Shown here: in pieces, positions 42,201 through 51,891 of the stretch
Numbering within the stretch: the stretch's first letter is position 1
Layout of the letters: each line of letters begins with the position of its first letter
Origin: Firmicutes bacterium TM09-10
GTDB taxonomy: Bacteria > Bacillota > Clostridia > Lachnospirales > Lachnospiraceae
Length of the DNA: 64,000 nucleotides
Direction: 5' to 3'
Assembly: GCA_003481005.1 (NCBI GenBank)
Contig: QUKC01000003.1
Span: 1 to 64,000 of the forward strand
Program-made: the position numbers and the translations under genes
Notes under the pieces: generated by a model
Database searches by the model: none
The model's input: only the letters and a program-made list of their open reading frames with translations
What the model was told of the DNA's origin: nothing

Positions 42201-45200
42201 TTATCTTGCCGATTTGCTTGTTAACATCTGTGGAGTGCGCGGCCACGATGGGCAGAGTCAGAACGCCCTCGTTTGACACGAACATACCGTTGTTACTGTC
42301 GAGGTAGGTGCTATCCGTAAAATGGTAATCGCACCCTTGATACTTGATTTTGCCGTACTCGCAGCCCGGAGTCAGCTTCGGCAGAAGCGTGGCCAGGTTG
42401 AGCGTGTAGGTCTTTGCCACGTCGTTATAAACATACAGCGTGATCTCAGCCGGGGTCACAGTGGCCTGATTGATCTTAAAGCGGTCATCCTTGGAGGTGA
42501 AATTGAAGTTGGCCGATCTGACGCTTGCCGCCTTGCCCTCGAACGCATAGTTGGAATCTGTGAGCGTCAGGGTGAAGGAAATGGCCTCTTTCGTGCCGGC
42601 GTCCGGCGAATCCTCATAAATAAAGTCATCCTGCCGCGTGGTAAAGCGGGCGTCCGTGATCCTATAAACGCTCCCGGGGATGGGAGTCATGCTGCCCGCA
42701 GCGCCCAGGAACGCAAGATTGGTCTTGGGAAGCGTAACGCTTGCGCTGCCGTCGTAGGTCTTGGAGACGGAAGCGACGTTGCCGATGCCCTTGATCTTCA
42801 CCGGGCTGATGGTTACTTTTATGGACTTAGCAATGGTGTCATCGTAGCCCTCAGCTCCTACGACTTTGTAATAGACCGTGTATGTTCCGGCATCGGTGGC
42901 GGTGGGAATGTCAGTACTGAAGCCGCCGCTCGTGCCCAGACGGTACTGCATCTCGCCGTACTTTGCGTCCACGCTGCCCGCCGTGACGAGTAGCTGCTCA
43001 TTGCCGTTGTAGGTCAGGGCGTTTGCCGCGGGTGCGGTGATCGCGCTGGCCGGGGTGGCGGCCTTGGTGACGGTCAGCTTTTTGTGGCTGCTCGTCACCG
43101 AATAGCCGTCCTTGGAAGCGGTGAAATAAATATCGTAGGTTCCGATTGTGTTAGCGTCGAGGTCTACAACGTAGTACCAGCTGCTGCCGATCTTTTTATA
43201 TTCCGCTTTCTTCTGGCTGTATGTGGGATTGTTGTTTCCAACGCTTTCCCCGATGTAGATGTATACATCCGCACCCTTCCCATTGCAGCCGGCACAGAGC
43301 TGGACGGTCGTTCCGCGCTCCACCTTCGGCGAGTTACCGGTCAGGTTCTTGCCATCTACCTTCAGATTCAGGGTCTTGGTGGTGATAGGCAGGCTATTGA
43401 TGATAACGTTGTTCAACTGTGAACCATTGACATCATCCGGGGCATACCACTTGTGGGTGCCATCCGCGTTCGTGACTCTGAAGCCAAGGCGGGTAGGCTG
43501 CTGCAGGATATCCTTCCACTTCGTGGTATCGGCCAATGTCAATTTGCCGATCACGGCGGGATACCCCGTCCCGGCGAGTTTTGCTCCCCTGTGGGCAACG
43601 ACCGCATCAATGCTGGCTGTGGTGTTGTTTTGTGTGTTGCTGAAAGTGGTGGTATTGTTGCCTGTAGCCGCCTTGACCGTCACCGTACCCTTGATGCAGT
43701 GTCCGTTCAGGTTAAGTCCCGTGTCCTGCGTACCGTCGATGGTATAATCGCCGGTCACATCGGCCAGCAGCTGAAGAGTCGCGCCACCGTCTCTATCTGC
43801 ATCAATGGCTGTTTGTAGGTTGGTAAATCTCCGCCGCAGGCGACCGCCCTCACCATCGTTCAAGGCTGCTTCCGCCACCGCGGGCGCGTTGCAGTAGGGG
43901 CAGGCAGTGGCGTTTTCGTCAAAGCCGTTCTTGCCGCCGTGGGCGCAGGACTTTACCACCAGGTCGCAGGTCTTGGAAGCGGCTTCCTTCAGCGTGAGCT
44001 GTGTGTCGCTGCCCTCACGGTAGTAAGCAAGCCCCGCTTTCCGGGGAAGCAGATCCCCCAATACGATGCTGTTATTCAGCCGCAGACCTTTTCTCAAAAT
44101 CCTTCCGCCGTACAGCTCGACTGTGCCGCCCCAAACCTCCAGCTGGAGCAGGGTGGTGCTGTCATTCTCCGGATCAAATACCAGTGTACCGCCGTCCCGC
44201 ACGGTCACGCCCACTGCGCCGTTGCCGCCGCTGCTGTCAATGACCGTCAGATTGCCGGTGCGAATCTGGCTCGTGGCCGTAAGGCCGCCGACATTCAAGC
44301 TGTACCCACTCAGGCTATGTCCGTTCAGATCCAGCGTGAGGGTCTTGCTGGCATATATGCCGCTAGGAAGCATCCCGTTTGCCAGCAGCCGTACGGTCTG
44401 ACCGTCAGCTGCCGCATCCAGGGCGGACTTCACATCGGTATAATAGGTTTCACCGATGCCAGCCGCAAGCTGCGTCCCGCAGACCGTGCACTTGCCATCT
44501 TCACCGATGGTGCTCACGCCCTTGGTGTTCGTGTGGGTGCAGGAAAAGCCGCAGGCGCACTTGTTGTCCTTGCCCATCGTGTGCGTTGTGTGCGCCACCA
44601 CGATAACGTCCTCGGTCAGCTGTTTTACACTTCCGTCGACGAGCGCACCCGCCTTGTTTTCTGCGTTCTCATCATATTTCGCAAAAGCAAGCCCATCGCC
44701 CAGCAGCCCCAGCACATTGCCGTAAGTATCTATAGATCGCTCTACAGAAACACTGTATGTACCGTTGCTTGTGATAATCGTGCCTTTCTTCAGGCCACCC
44801 ACCAGCTTGCCGTAGTTCTGGATGAGCAAGCCGCCGGTAAGGTTTGCCTTGCCTTTGAATTCCAGTGTACCTCTGCCCTTGCTTTGCTCATCGTTATCTA
44901 CGAAGACAGCAGGCTGCGCCGTTTGTGCAGGCTGGGAAATCGTTGCTTCATCGCCGATGATCAGCTTGCCGCTCTCTATATTCAAAGACGGAGTGCCCTC
45001 ATAGGACAGGCTATGCCCATTCATCATGAACGTAACGGTTTTTTCGACAGGCTTCCCATCTGCATCACGGCAGAAGCTGATCGTGTCATCATCTTTCAGC
45101 GTTGTCAGCATCGTCACCGTGCCGCCATCCGCAACGCCTTCAAAGGCTTCCGCCAAATTGAGATAATATTTGCCGGTATTATCCTGTGCCCCCATCGCCG

Positions 45201-47001
45201 TGTTGCAGACGGTGCAAACACCATTTTTAATCGTTTCATGCGCACAGGTAAAGCCGCAGCCTGTGCATGTGTTATCCTTGAACAGACTTTTGTTGTTTGC
45301 GCCCTTGTGCGTACACTTGATGACAGCAACATCCTCTGTCAGCTCTCTGGTAGTAGTATCCTTGGCAATTACATCGCCTGTCGGGGCATCTTCGTTGTAT
45401 ACGGCAAAAGCATAGCCTGTCTCCAGCAGATCGAACACCGTGGTGTATTGGCTAGAGCCCTCTACGCTGACGCTGTAAGCCTCGCTTCCACTGTTGGTAA
45501 ATGTGCCGGCTGTCAGCTTGTTTTTCAGCTGTGCATCGCCGCTCATAGTTAAGCCGCCGTCCAGCAGGGTATTGCCCTGCAGATCCAGCACGCCGCCGGT
45601 CGCCTCGATGGCGGCATACTGCCTATACTCGGAAGCGACGCTGCCTATAATTTTCGTTACCGTATCTGCCACGGTCAATGTGCCGCCCTTGAGTGCAATT
45701 GCGCCGTTGGTATTACTGCTCGTGTTGAATTGCGCCAGCGCGCCATCCTTGAGCGTGATCTCTCCGGCGTTCATGGTCAATGGAATGCCGCGACCCTCTG
45801 CCACCCAATTGGACGGAAATCTTACTTCCCATTTAGTACCGCCATGACCCAGAATAATGCCTGCCTTGATGTTGTTGTTCTCAACGGAAACATTCTCGTT
45901 GAAAATCGTCAGCAGCGTGATATCTGCACCATTTGCTGCCTGAATCGCTTCCGCAAGGGTTTTGTATTTCGTGCCATTTACCTCTGCCACGTCGGGATTG
46001 GGATTCTCCGGCTCGGTTGGCTTGGTCTGTGTGCCGTCGTAGCCGCAAATCGGGCAGGGGGTTTCCGTAGACGGAGTGCCTGTGCAGCTTTTGTGTTCGA
46101 TCACGATGACGCAGCCGGTGTCATCCATACGGTAACTATCATAAATAGACTTATACTGACCCTCTATCAGCGTACCGTTCTCATCGCAACTCTGCAATGC
46201 CTTGCCTGCCAGAAACGGAGCAATATTATCCGCCTTTGTAAAGAACTTACCTGTAATGATCACGCCCACATCCAATGTCAGGTTAGCGTTTGTCATTGTG
46301 TAGAGCTGGTTCAGCCGCACACCGCTTTTGACATGGACGGTGGCACCGGAGTCTACATAAATGGCGTTGTGACTGGAACAGGTAATCGTGCCAACACCAT
46401 CCGTGCTTGTCACGGTCACGTTACCGCCGCTGACCAGAAGTGTATGGGTATCCGTGCCTTCCCATTTCTTCCCGTTCAGGTCAATGGTAAACGTGCCGCT
46501 GTCGACCACGATTTGTGTTGTGGTCGTCACATCCGCCAGCAGCTTCACGGTGCTGCCTTCGCTGTTCTGCGCCGCCGTGATTGCCTCCGTCAGGGTGGCG
46601 TACTGTGTGGTGGTGCCGTCGATGGTGACCTCCGCCACCGCGTTTTCCACAGTGCTGTCCTCGCCATTCTGAACGGTAATGCCATTTTTCGCTGCCAGTT
46701 TCGGTAGGGCGGGTGTAGCTTCTTCCTGCTCCTCCTGCACGATGGTGCCGCCCTCCGTCGCGTCCTCCGTCTCCTGTTCCGATATGGCGGTCGTGGCTTC
46801 TTCCTGCTCCTCCTGCACGATGGTGCCACCCTCCGACGCGTCCTCCACCGCCTGTTCCGATGTGGCGGGCGTAGATTCTTCCTGCTCCTCCTGCACGATG
46901 GTGCCGCCCTCCAGTGTGTCCTCCGCCGCCCACGCGGGCGCGGGCAGGAGCGTTAGACACAGCGCCAGCGCCATGAACACACTCAATATTCGTTTTTTCA
47001 T
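39259..47001 (-). CDS. Giant secreted surface protein with Ig/MBG-like repeats and C-terminal anchor
   Basis: A 2,580-residue protein. A signal peptide (MKKRILSVFMALALCLTLLP) ends near AWA-AED. Three imperfect repeats of about 31 residues around EGGTIVQEEQEE follow (residues 30-110). From about 115 to 1,100 come beta-helix-like stretches (TVKLLADV, LDLNGH) with CxxC zinc-ribbon-like modules (CPICG, CTVCNT). From about 1,250 to 2,450 come MBG/Ig-like repeats. The C-terminus STGDNSNLPLW is followed by one membrane helix and KRKRAR, a clostridial-type sorting signal without a standard LPxTG. The ribosome site is AAGGAGG. Adhesion is the likely role, inferred from architecture. Confidence 0.85.
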   Translation of the reverse strand: MKKRILSVFMALALCLTLLPAPAWAAEDTLEGGTIVQEEQEESTPATSEQAVEDASEGGTIVQEEQEEATTAISEQETEDATEGGTIVQEEQEEATPALPKLAAKNGITVQNGEDSTVENAVAEVTIDGTTTQYATLTEAITAAQNSEGSTVKLLADVTTTTQIVVDSGTFTIDLNGKKWEGTDTHTLLVSGGNVTVTSTDGVGTITCSSHNAIYVDSGATVHVKSGVRLNQLYTMTNANLTLDVGVIITGKFFTKADNIAPFLAGKALQSCDENGTLIEGQYKSIYDSYRMDDTGCVIVIEHKSCTGTPSTETPCPICGYDGTQTKPTEPENPNPDVAEVNGTKYKTLAEAIQAANGADITLLTIFNENVSVENNNIKAGIILGHGGTKWEVRFPSNWVAEGRGIPLTMNAGEITLKDGALAQFNTSSNTNGAIALKGGTLTVADTVTKIIGSVASEYRQYAAIEATGGVLDLQGNTLLDGGLTMSGDAQLKNKLTAGTFTNSGSEAYSVSVEGSSQYTTVFDLLETGYAFAVYNEDAPTGDVIAKDTTTRELTEDVAVIKCTHKGANNKSLFKDNTCTGCGFTCAHETIKNGVCTVCNTAMGAQDNTGKYYLNLAEAFEGVADGGTVTMLTTLKDDDTISFCRDADGKPVEKTVTFMMNGHSLSYEGTPSLNIESGKLIIGDEATISQPAQTAQPAVFVDNDEQSKGRGTLEFKGKANLTGGLLIQNYGKLVGGLKKGTIITSNGTYSVSVERSIDTYGNVLGLLGDGLAFAKYDENAENKAGALVDGSVKQLTEDVIVVAHTTHTMGKDNKCACGFSCTHTNTKGVSTIGEDGKCTVCGTQLAAGIGETYYTDVKSALDAAADGQTVRLLANGMLPSGIYASKTLTLDLNGHSLSGYSLNVGGLTATSQIRTGNLTVIDSSGGNGAVGVTVRDGGTLVFDPENDSTTLLQLEVWGGTVELYGGRILRKGLRLNNSIVLGDLLPRKAGLAYYREGSDTQLTLKEAASKTCDLVVKSCAHGGKNGFDENATACPYCNAPAVAEAALNDGEGGRLRRRFTNLQTAIDADRDGGATLQLLADVTGDYTIDGTQDTGLNLNGHCIKGTVTVKAATGNNTTTFSNTQNNTTASIDAVVAHRGAKLAGTGYPAVIGKLTLADTTKWKDILQQPTRLGFRVTNADGTHKWYAPDDVNGSQLNNVIINSLPITTKTLNLKVDGKNLTGNSPKVERGTTVQLCAGCNGKGADVYIYIGESVGNNNPTYSQKKAEYKKIGSSWYYVVDLDANTIGTYDIYFTASKDGYSVTSSHKKLTVTKAATPASAITAPAANALTYNGNEQLLVTAGSVDAKYGEMQYRLGTSGGFSTDIPTATDAGTYTVYYKVVGAEGYDDTIAKSIKVTISPVKIKGIGNVASVSKTYDGSASVTLPKTNLAFLGAAGSMTPIPGSVYRITDARFTTRQDDFIYEDSPDAGTKEAISFTLTLTDSNYAFEGKAASVRSANFNFTSKDDRFKINQATVTPAEITLYVYNDVAKTYTLNLATLLPKLTPGCEYGKIKYQGCDYHFTDSTYLDSNNGMFVSNEGVLTLPIVAAHSTDVNKQIGKITAPVVAANYQQFELTIKVVIGEKITPVKSDDFKISATGIIYCQTLENSRLTVEGTMKDPTTGEEVKGTFAWPNKYDIPSRTGDCYVDWIFTPAEGYEKYAAVTDIVKVHVAPKSIEGATITLEKYEFAYNAAEQSPKITGVTLENWYETRITYVIKSGDKATDANDSIPLTIEGTGNYTGKATVKWKITPKEVTPTIEVAPCTYTGDALEPTVTVKDDTGNIIDPKEYEIFYSNNTNAGTATVTVKDVEGGNYVLSEAVKTFEITKAAAPAAEAGSLTITNGLHKTYSLGLSTLLPKLTAPCDYGEIIYDKKVDTALGKGTYVTLVNGKTGELTLEANRSGTDEGQFGTITVTISTSNYQDITLTINVSAKNRLTPVLTGTPTLTPTELTYGESLSKIKITGTMKVGDTVVKGTFSWQQPGDTILDASTFGHDVGWKFTPEDGNTYTEATGTATVRVNKAQQYGKVSMAGYTYGQTPGTPTLTDRTGDLNAQVTYGYAVVDSGSVQTWDISNPPALNAGTYRMFARIGETGNYCEHNTRYCEFVVEKATPDYTVPTGLTAKSGQRLADIKLPDGWSWMDSSKSVGDASTVTKTFRAKFTPTDTDNYNMVENIELEVMVNKADSGSLKTEFTPTDTDNYNTVENMELKGMVKKADGGSLKTVELTQKYTDASVHTYTPDWSGLPGGQVWSYNSEYSVSNGSNITLTKHDFAADGSLLTYAISGGKAGDTVTITLKASCNNYKDLTIILNITLTEKDNQEVLVIIGADSVFYGQTLTLTTRGGSGTGAVTYRIDTAHSTGEATIDPNTGVLTPVKVGSVSVIATKAGDKDYNDVTSAPFVLMIKPATPAGEPPKDTKITTDSVGDDWDYSNYTIKATAGAGGSISPSGDVSVREGEDQTFTITTDEGYAVADVKIDGKSIGAVNSYAFENVGRTHTIEVIFVEDIASASTGDNSNLPLWSVLLLASTLTLAGAVHYKRKRAR
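40222..40413. repeat. 96-bp tandem duplication inside the surface-protein gene
   Basis: Two adjacent 96-base units (40222-40317 and 40318-40413) encode FTPTDTDNYN-type 32-residue repeats differing at a handful of residues. A third, shorter copy of the TDTDNYN piece follows. The frame is kept, so the length can vary by recombination. Confidence 0.8.
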
Positions 47002-47066
47002 GTCTTTCCTCCTTGAAAAATCGTCTTACTTTTATGTGGAAATCCGACATCTGTCGGATGATGTTT

Positions 47067-49430
47067 TTACAGATTGTCCGGCACTAAATGCAGCTTCTTC
47101 GCGGCGGTCTTGGCCTCCGCCCGGCGCTTCACATCCAGCTTGTCGAGGATGTGGCTGACGTGGGTCTTCACTGTGGGCAGCTTCACGTCCATGATCTGCG
47201 CGATCTCGGCGTTGGACTTGTCCGCGCAGAGCAGATGAAGAATTTGCAATTCCGTGGGCGTCAGCTCCTCACCGGGGGCAAGTCGGGGTTCGAGGAAATG
47301 CGGGTAGAACGCCGCCTGCGTCCGCACCGCCGCCATCAGCCGTTTGCGCCATGCTTTGTCGCCGTCCCAGTCCAGCGCTTCCAGCAGCGGCAGCACCGCC
47401 GTGCCGTATACGCTGACGGTGCGGATGAAGCGGTACTCCGCCGCCGCGTCCAGCGCCGCCGTCAATCGCTCGCGCCACCGCTCGTCCTTCTTGCGGTGCA
47501 GAGCGATGGCAGTCAGGACATTCAGGTGAATGCCGTCGATGATGCGGGCGCAGTTTTGAATGTACGGCTCCAGAGGGGAGAGGGTCAGCTGCGCCGTGTC
47601 CGGTCTGCCGTCCTCCAGCTCCACCATGGCCTGGGTGAGATACTGATAGCGCCGCATGACGTTCAGGTGCGTGGGTTCGCACGGGGCTTTTTCCCGATAC
47701 CATGCGTCCGCTGCGTCAAGGTCGCCGGTGTGCATGTCAATACGGCAGAGCATGGCGTCCATATTGGGCAGAAAGCGTGTCAAACCGCGCTCGGCAAAGC
47801 ATTCACGGAGCACCTCGATGGTGCGCCGCGCATCCATCGCCTGTCCGTTTGCCAGCTGGCTGCGGGCCAGAAGCCCGCTGACGGCGAACTCCATGTCCGG
47901 CGTGCCCCGGTTGCGGATCTCGTTCAGCTGCGGGAGAAGGGACAGCATCCGTCCGGTGACGTCCGCGCCCTTTTCAAATTTGCTCTCGGCAATGGCGCAG
48001 TCGGCAAGACACACACTGTCCCGCCCCAGTACTGCCTCCACGGGGAGACGGAGGGTTTTGTAGAGCAGGTCGTCCTTTTTGCTCCATTCGGAAAAGTCCT
48101 TGCCGCCGTTCATGATGCTCGGCAGCGCGCTCGTGACGGAGAAGGACGGCAGCGCCAGCTCTTTGTTCGTCAGCAGCCGAAATACGGCGGGGATGGTTTC
48201 CGTCAGACCCTTCACGCCCCGCTGTGGCAGGGAAATGTCCAGCCACGCAAGGCGACCGCGGGCCTGCTTTCCGGCGGCGTCCTGTCTGCCACAGTGTTCG
48301 ACAAACTTTTGCAGTTCGCCATACCAGCGCTCCGAGCCTTCGTAATCCATGACCAGCGCGCAGAGCATGCTCATGCCCTGCATCAGAGAGGGGGATGCGA
48401 GAATTTCCGCCTCCGGCAGGCTGCGGTAGTATTTTTCCATCTCGGCATAGTGCCCCATGCCGGGGTGTAGTTCTGCATTACGCACCAGCAGCTCGGAAAC
48501 CTTGGAATGGTCACCGCCGCTGGTGTAGCATTCCAGGGCGTGGGCGTAGTCCTCCTTCAGCTCATAGTACAGCCCGCCCCGGCTGATGAGCGCTTTGCGC
48601 TTTTCCTCGGTATACTCCCGTTCCATCTCCCAAAGGAGAAAAGCCCGGAAACCCGACCAGAAGTGGAAGCGCTGGCAGTCGTCGTAGCGCAGCATAGTGG
48701 TGTATCGAAGAAGCCAGTCCAGCCGTTCGCCGGCACGGGGATCTCCGCTGACCATCCGCGCCATTTCCAGGTCAAAACTTTCAAAGGGGGCCAGCTCCAA
48801 CAGGAAGCGCCGCACCGGCAGGTCAAAGCGCCGGTAGATAGCGGTCTCAAAGTAGAGGAACACCTCGTGGAACACCCGCGCCACCAGCTCCGGCGCCCAC
48901 GGCTTGTTCGGGGACATGCACCGCGCCGTGATGGCCACACCCAGCGGATAGCCCAGGGATTCTTTCAAAATTCCGTCGATCTCGTTATCTGTTACATTTG
49001 CTCCCGAAAGCTGAAACAGTCGCCGCACATCGTCCGCATCAAAAAGCAGGTCGTCGGCCTCCAGCACCGTCATCAGCCCTGTGTACTGAAACGCCATCAG
49101 GCAGCCCAGCGGCGCACCGCGCGAAAGCAGGACGAAATGGCGCTCCGGACTTGAGCGAATCAGTTCGCAAAGAGCCTGCTGCCCGGCTTCCTCCTGCATA
49201 AGCTGAAGATCGTCAATCAGCAGAATGTCCCAATCCTGCGCTGACGATGGAATCGCCCAGTCTGGGGCTGCCGCACTTTGCCGCAGCACATTCCGCCCGC
49301 GCAGCAGCGCGTCCGCCAGTACGGTCTTTCCAAAGCCGCAGGGCGCGCTGAAAAAAAGGACTCTGCCATGCACCATGAAGCTGTCAAACCGTTTCTGAAC
49401 AGAAGGCTTTATAATGATTTTTTCGGTCAT
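47067..49430 (-). CDS. MalT-like LuxR-family regulator with ATPase domain
   Basis: A 787-residue regulator. The N-terminal STAND-type ATPase shows FSAPCGFGKTVLA (Walker A) and ILLIDDLQ (Walker B). A long tetratricopeptide-like helical middle follows. The last 65 residues are a LuxR helix-turn-helix (LTPTELQILHLLCADKSNAEIA and VKTHVSHILDKLDV). The start at 49430 has GGGAGGGAAG before it; the frame runs further without support. It is separated from the giant surface protein gene by only 66 bases on the same strand, so it probably controls it. Confidence 0.9.
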   Translation of the reverse strand: MTEKIIIKPSVQKRFDSFMVHGRVLFFSAPCGFGKTVLADALLRGRNVLRQSAAAPDWAIPSSAQDWDILLIDDLQLMQEEAGQQALCELIRSSPERHFVLLSRGAPLGCLMAFQYTGLMTVLEADDLLFDADDVRRLFQLSGANVTDNEIDGILKESLGYPLGVAITARCMSPNKPWAPELVARVFHEVFLYFETAIYRRFDLPVRRFLLELAPFESFDLEMARMVSGDPRAGERLDWLLRYTTMLRYDDCQRFHFWSGFRAFLLWEMEREYTEEKRKALISRGGLYYELKEDYAHALECYTSGGDHSKVSELLVRNAELHPGMGHYAEMEKYYRSLPEAEILASPSLMQGMSMLCALVMDYEGSERWYGELQKFVEHCGRQDAAGKQARGRLAWLDISLPQRGVKGLTETIPAVFRLLTNKELALPSFSVTSALPSIMNGGKDFSEWSKKDDLLYKTLRLPVEAVLGRDSVCLADCAIAESKFEKGADVTGRMLSLLPQLNEIRNRGTPDMEFAVSGLLARSQLANGQAMDARRTIEVLRECFAERGLTRFLPNMDAMLCRIDMHTGDLDAADAWYREKAPCEPTHLNVMRRYQYLTQAMVELEDGRPDTAQLTLSPLEPYIQNCARIIDGIHLNVLTAIALHRKKDERWRERLTAALDAAAEYRFIRTVSVYGTAVLPLLEALDWDGDKAWRKRLMAAVRTQAAFYPHFLEPRLAPGEELTPTELQILHLLCADKSNAEIAQIMDVKLPTVKTHVSHILDKLDVKRRAEAKTAAKKLHLVPDNL

Positions 49431-49561
49431 TTCTTCCCTCCCTTTGATACAGAGCGAGATCGCCATAAGCTTTTCGCCACCTGTCTCAAATCATATTATA
49501 CGAGTCTGTTTCGAAATGTAAATCATCCCAAAGGATGAGGCACGCTGCATAGCAAACTGCT

Positions 49562-49906
49562 ATGCAGATCAAAATTTGCTTGGGGATACAATTGAGAGTA
49601 TTTGGCGTGAAATCTTTTTTCACCCTGAAGATGAGCAGGTCTTTAAAGATGTTGCTGCCTGTGTCTCATGGATTTATAAAAGACTGGAGTATGGAAATTT
49701 ACACGACCAATGCAATCGAAAGTCTGAATTCCACCTACCGTAAGCTCAACCGTCAGAAAAGTGTATTTCCAAGTGATACAGCACTTCTGAAAGCCCTATA
49801 TCTGGCAACTTTCGAAGCCACTAAAAAATGGACTATGAGCATTCGAAACTGGGGACAGGTCTACGGTGAACTCAGCATTATGTATGAGGGAAGACTCCCG
49901 GAATAA
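49562..49906 (+). pseudogene. IS256-type transposase remnant, C-terminal 70 residues
   Basis: The part from about 49,693 onward reads IYTTNAIESLNSTYRKLNRQ and on to YEGRLPE, clearly the same family and about 85% similar to the copy at the left end. The first third (49,562-49,690) does not match the transposase and probably comes from a different element or a rearrangement, so an internal deletion has joined them. It cannot be active. The conserved structured end follows. Confidence 0.8.
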
Positions 49907-49930
49907 CAGAATCTGTATACATGATGAGAA

Positions 49931-50055
49931 GGACGCTTTTGACGTCCGCTCTTGACATACCCAAAATCATGTCGTATATATAAAACAAGAGCTGGAAGCT
50001 CCAATTTAGTGCTTCCAGCTCAATCATTATCATAGAAGATTATTATTTACAGACT
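49931..50055 (+). promoter_or_regulatory. Second IS256 3' end with the same promoter-hairpin module
   Basis: A hairpin (49931-49935 with 49943-49947) is followed by TTGACA (49952-49957), a 17-base spacer and TATATA (49975-49980). A perfect 11-bp hairpin (49989-49999 with 50011-50021) comes next. GCTCTTG (49948-49954) can pair with CAAGAGC (49986-49992). Every stem differs in sequence from the copy at 436-528 while keeping pairing, and ATTATCATAGAAGA and TTATTTACAGA are shared downstream. Confidence 0.6.
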
Positions 50056-50105
50056 TTTCTTCATAGTCTCGCATAATCCCTCATCAATCGTAAAATACTC
50101 TAATT

Positions 50106-51862
50106 CTAGATGATTAAATCACTGTAGTGAATATGTATATCTTCCCAATCTATAAACATTACATAAAACACCCTGCCATATTGAGGTGTCTCCACAATTC
50201 TTCCATGGTCAAGAACAGAAATATAAGAACCGTCACTTTTTCTCATATGAAAATAAATATAGTCATTTTCATTGCCACCGTCAATCTGTTTCCAGATGCT
50301 GGATTCCATCTGTTTTTGTTCATCCTCCCGGATCAGGTTTCGAAAACTTTTCTTTGTATGTGAAAAGAATTCATCCAAATTTTTGTATCCTGTCATATGA
50401 AGAAATTCACGGTTGGCGTAAAACAATTCATCATCTTTTTTATCCGCTTTATAAATAATAAATGCACCCGGAAGATGTTCTGAAACATCTTTAAGCGCAA
50501 ATCCCAGTTGTTTACGGACTCCTGATTGAAGTCCTTCCCGATATGCCATACATCCATTTTTTCCATGTAGTTTTATTTCATAAAGTGCTGCATCTGCACA
50601 TCGCATGAGTTGGGAATAATTTGATCCACTCCGTGGATATTCCGCATAACCGAGAGAAATATAAAAAGAATGTTCTTCCCCTTTACACAAAAATGTTTTC
50701 GGTGTCTTTGTAAATTGCGTTAACTTTTCTTTTGCCTCTTCATAAGTACAATTCGGTATAAGGACGCAGAACTCATCTCCTCCATTTCGTCCCTACAATA
50801 CATCAGATGGAAAAAACTTTTTCATGCTGTCAGCCAGATTTTTTAAGGTACGGTCTCCGTATGTATGTCCATAAACATCATTGATAAGTTTAAAATTATC
50901 TACGTCTAGTAATGCAGCAATATAATGATTCCTTGGATTTTTTGCAATCAGCCTCTCTGCCAGCGTATCAAAACCATAACGATTATAAATATTAGTCAGA
51001 GCATCCATATTCGCCAAAGTTTGAAATTTAATCTTATTTTTTCTGTACATAAGGATCACACAGGTAAGACCTGTCAGTAGCAGGACGATAACACTAAGAA
51101 TTCCTCCAAGCAGAATTACAGACTTTTTATTTTCCCAGCCTCCCTTCGGCATTAATTCAAATTTCCATTTTTCCTCACCTATAGTAAATCCATAAGAAAT
51201 GGGAGAAGTTAATTTATCATCTGACTGAGAAACGATTTCATAAGTGTCATTCCATGGAGCAACCGTTTTGGAAAGCCTATACTCATATCCAAATTCTGAT
51301 ACTGCACTGAGCGACTCTGAAAAAACATCCGGAACACGCAGAATAACAATCGTAAATCCCCAGAAATATTCCTGTCCCGTTCCATCTTCCAAATAAACCG
51401 GATTGCGAACGGCAATTCCTTCTCCACCCTGTTTTAATTCGAATGGTCCCTGTGTAATCAGTATATGATCATCTCTTGCATAACAGGATATTTTTCCTCG
51501 CTCCTTATCATTAAGCAGATCAATCTTCCCTGCTTCGTTTTCCTCTTCCGGATATATATCAGTCACAACACCATTTGGAGCAAGCTGTATGCTTTCTACA
51601 GAATCATTCACTAAATTGTTCGCAATCGTATCAAATTTGTTAATGGTCCCATTTTCGTCAATCAGCAGTTGCTGTAACGTATGAGTAATCTCAATTCCAT
51701 CAGAAATTTCCTGTTTGATACGTTCACCATAGGTTGTTGCATTCAATTGCGTTATTGTGAGTTTATTTTCTTTTTCATGAAGATTTGTTTTGTATACAAT
51801 TAGACCTGCAAGACACATTCCTATCAAAAAACAACAAGAGGAATAAATATTTTTTTCTTCAC
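50106..51862 (-). pseudogene. Membrane diguanylate cyclase (GGDEF) with PAS domain, broken
   Basis: One frame runs from about 51,827 to 50,106 but for an in-frame TAG at 50793-50795. It encodes a CHASE-like periplasmic sensor region, a membrane helix, the start of GGDEF (NMDALTNIYNRYGFD), then, after the stop, GRNGGDEFC, the remainder of the domain and a C-terminal PAS (about 100 residues). The TAG is an extra codon between SDVL and GRNGGDEF when compared with the usual spacing. A second lesion is likely: a six-T run (51826-51831) must gain one T to join the frame with the GTG at 51860-51862. Two lesions make it a pseudogene unless suppressed. Confidence 0.75.
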
Positions 51863-51891
51863 TTCACACACTTCCCAGTATTTTTGAATCT

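Noticed and set aside
46640..46920. CRISPR-like array from the triplicate repeats in the surface-protein gene
   Set aside because: The units are coding, in frame, of 93 bases, without unique spacers. No CRISPR array or cas gene was seen.
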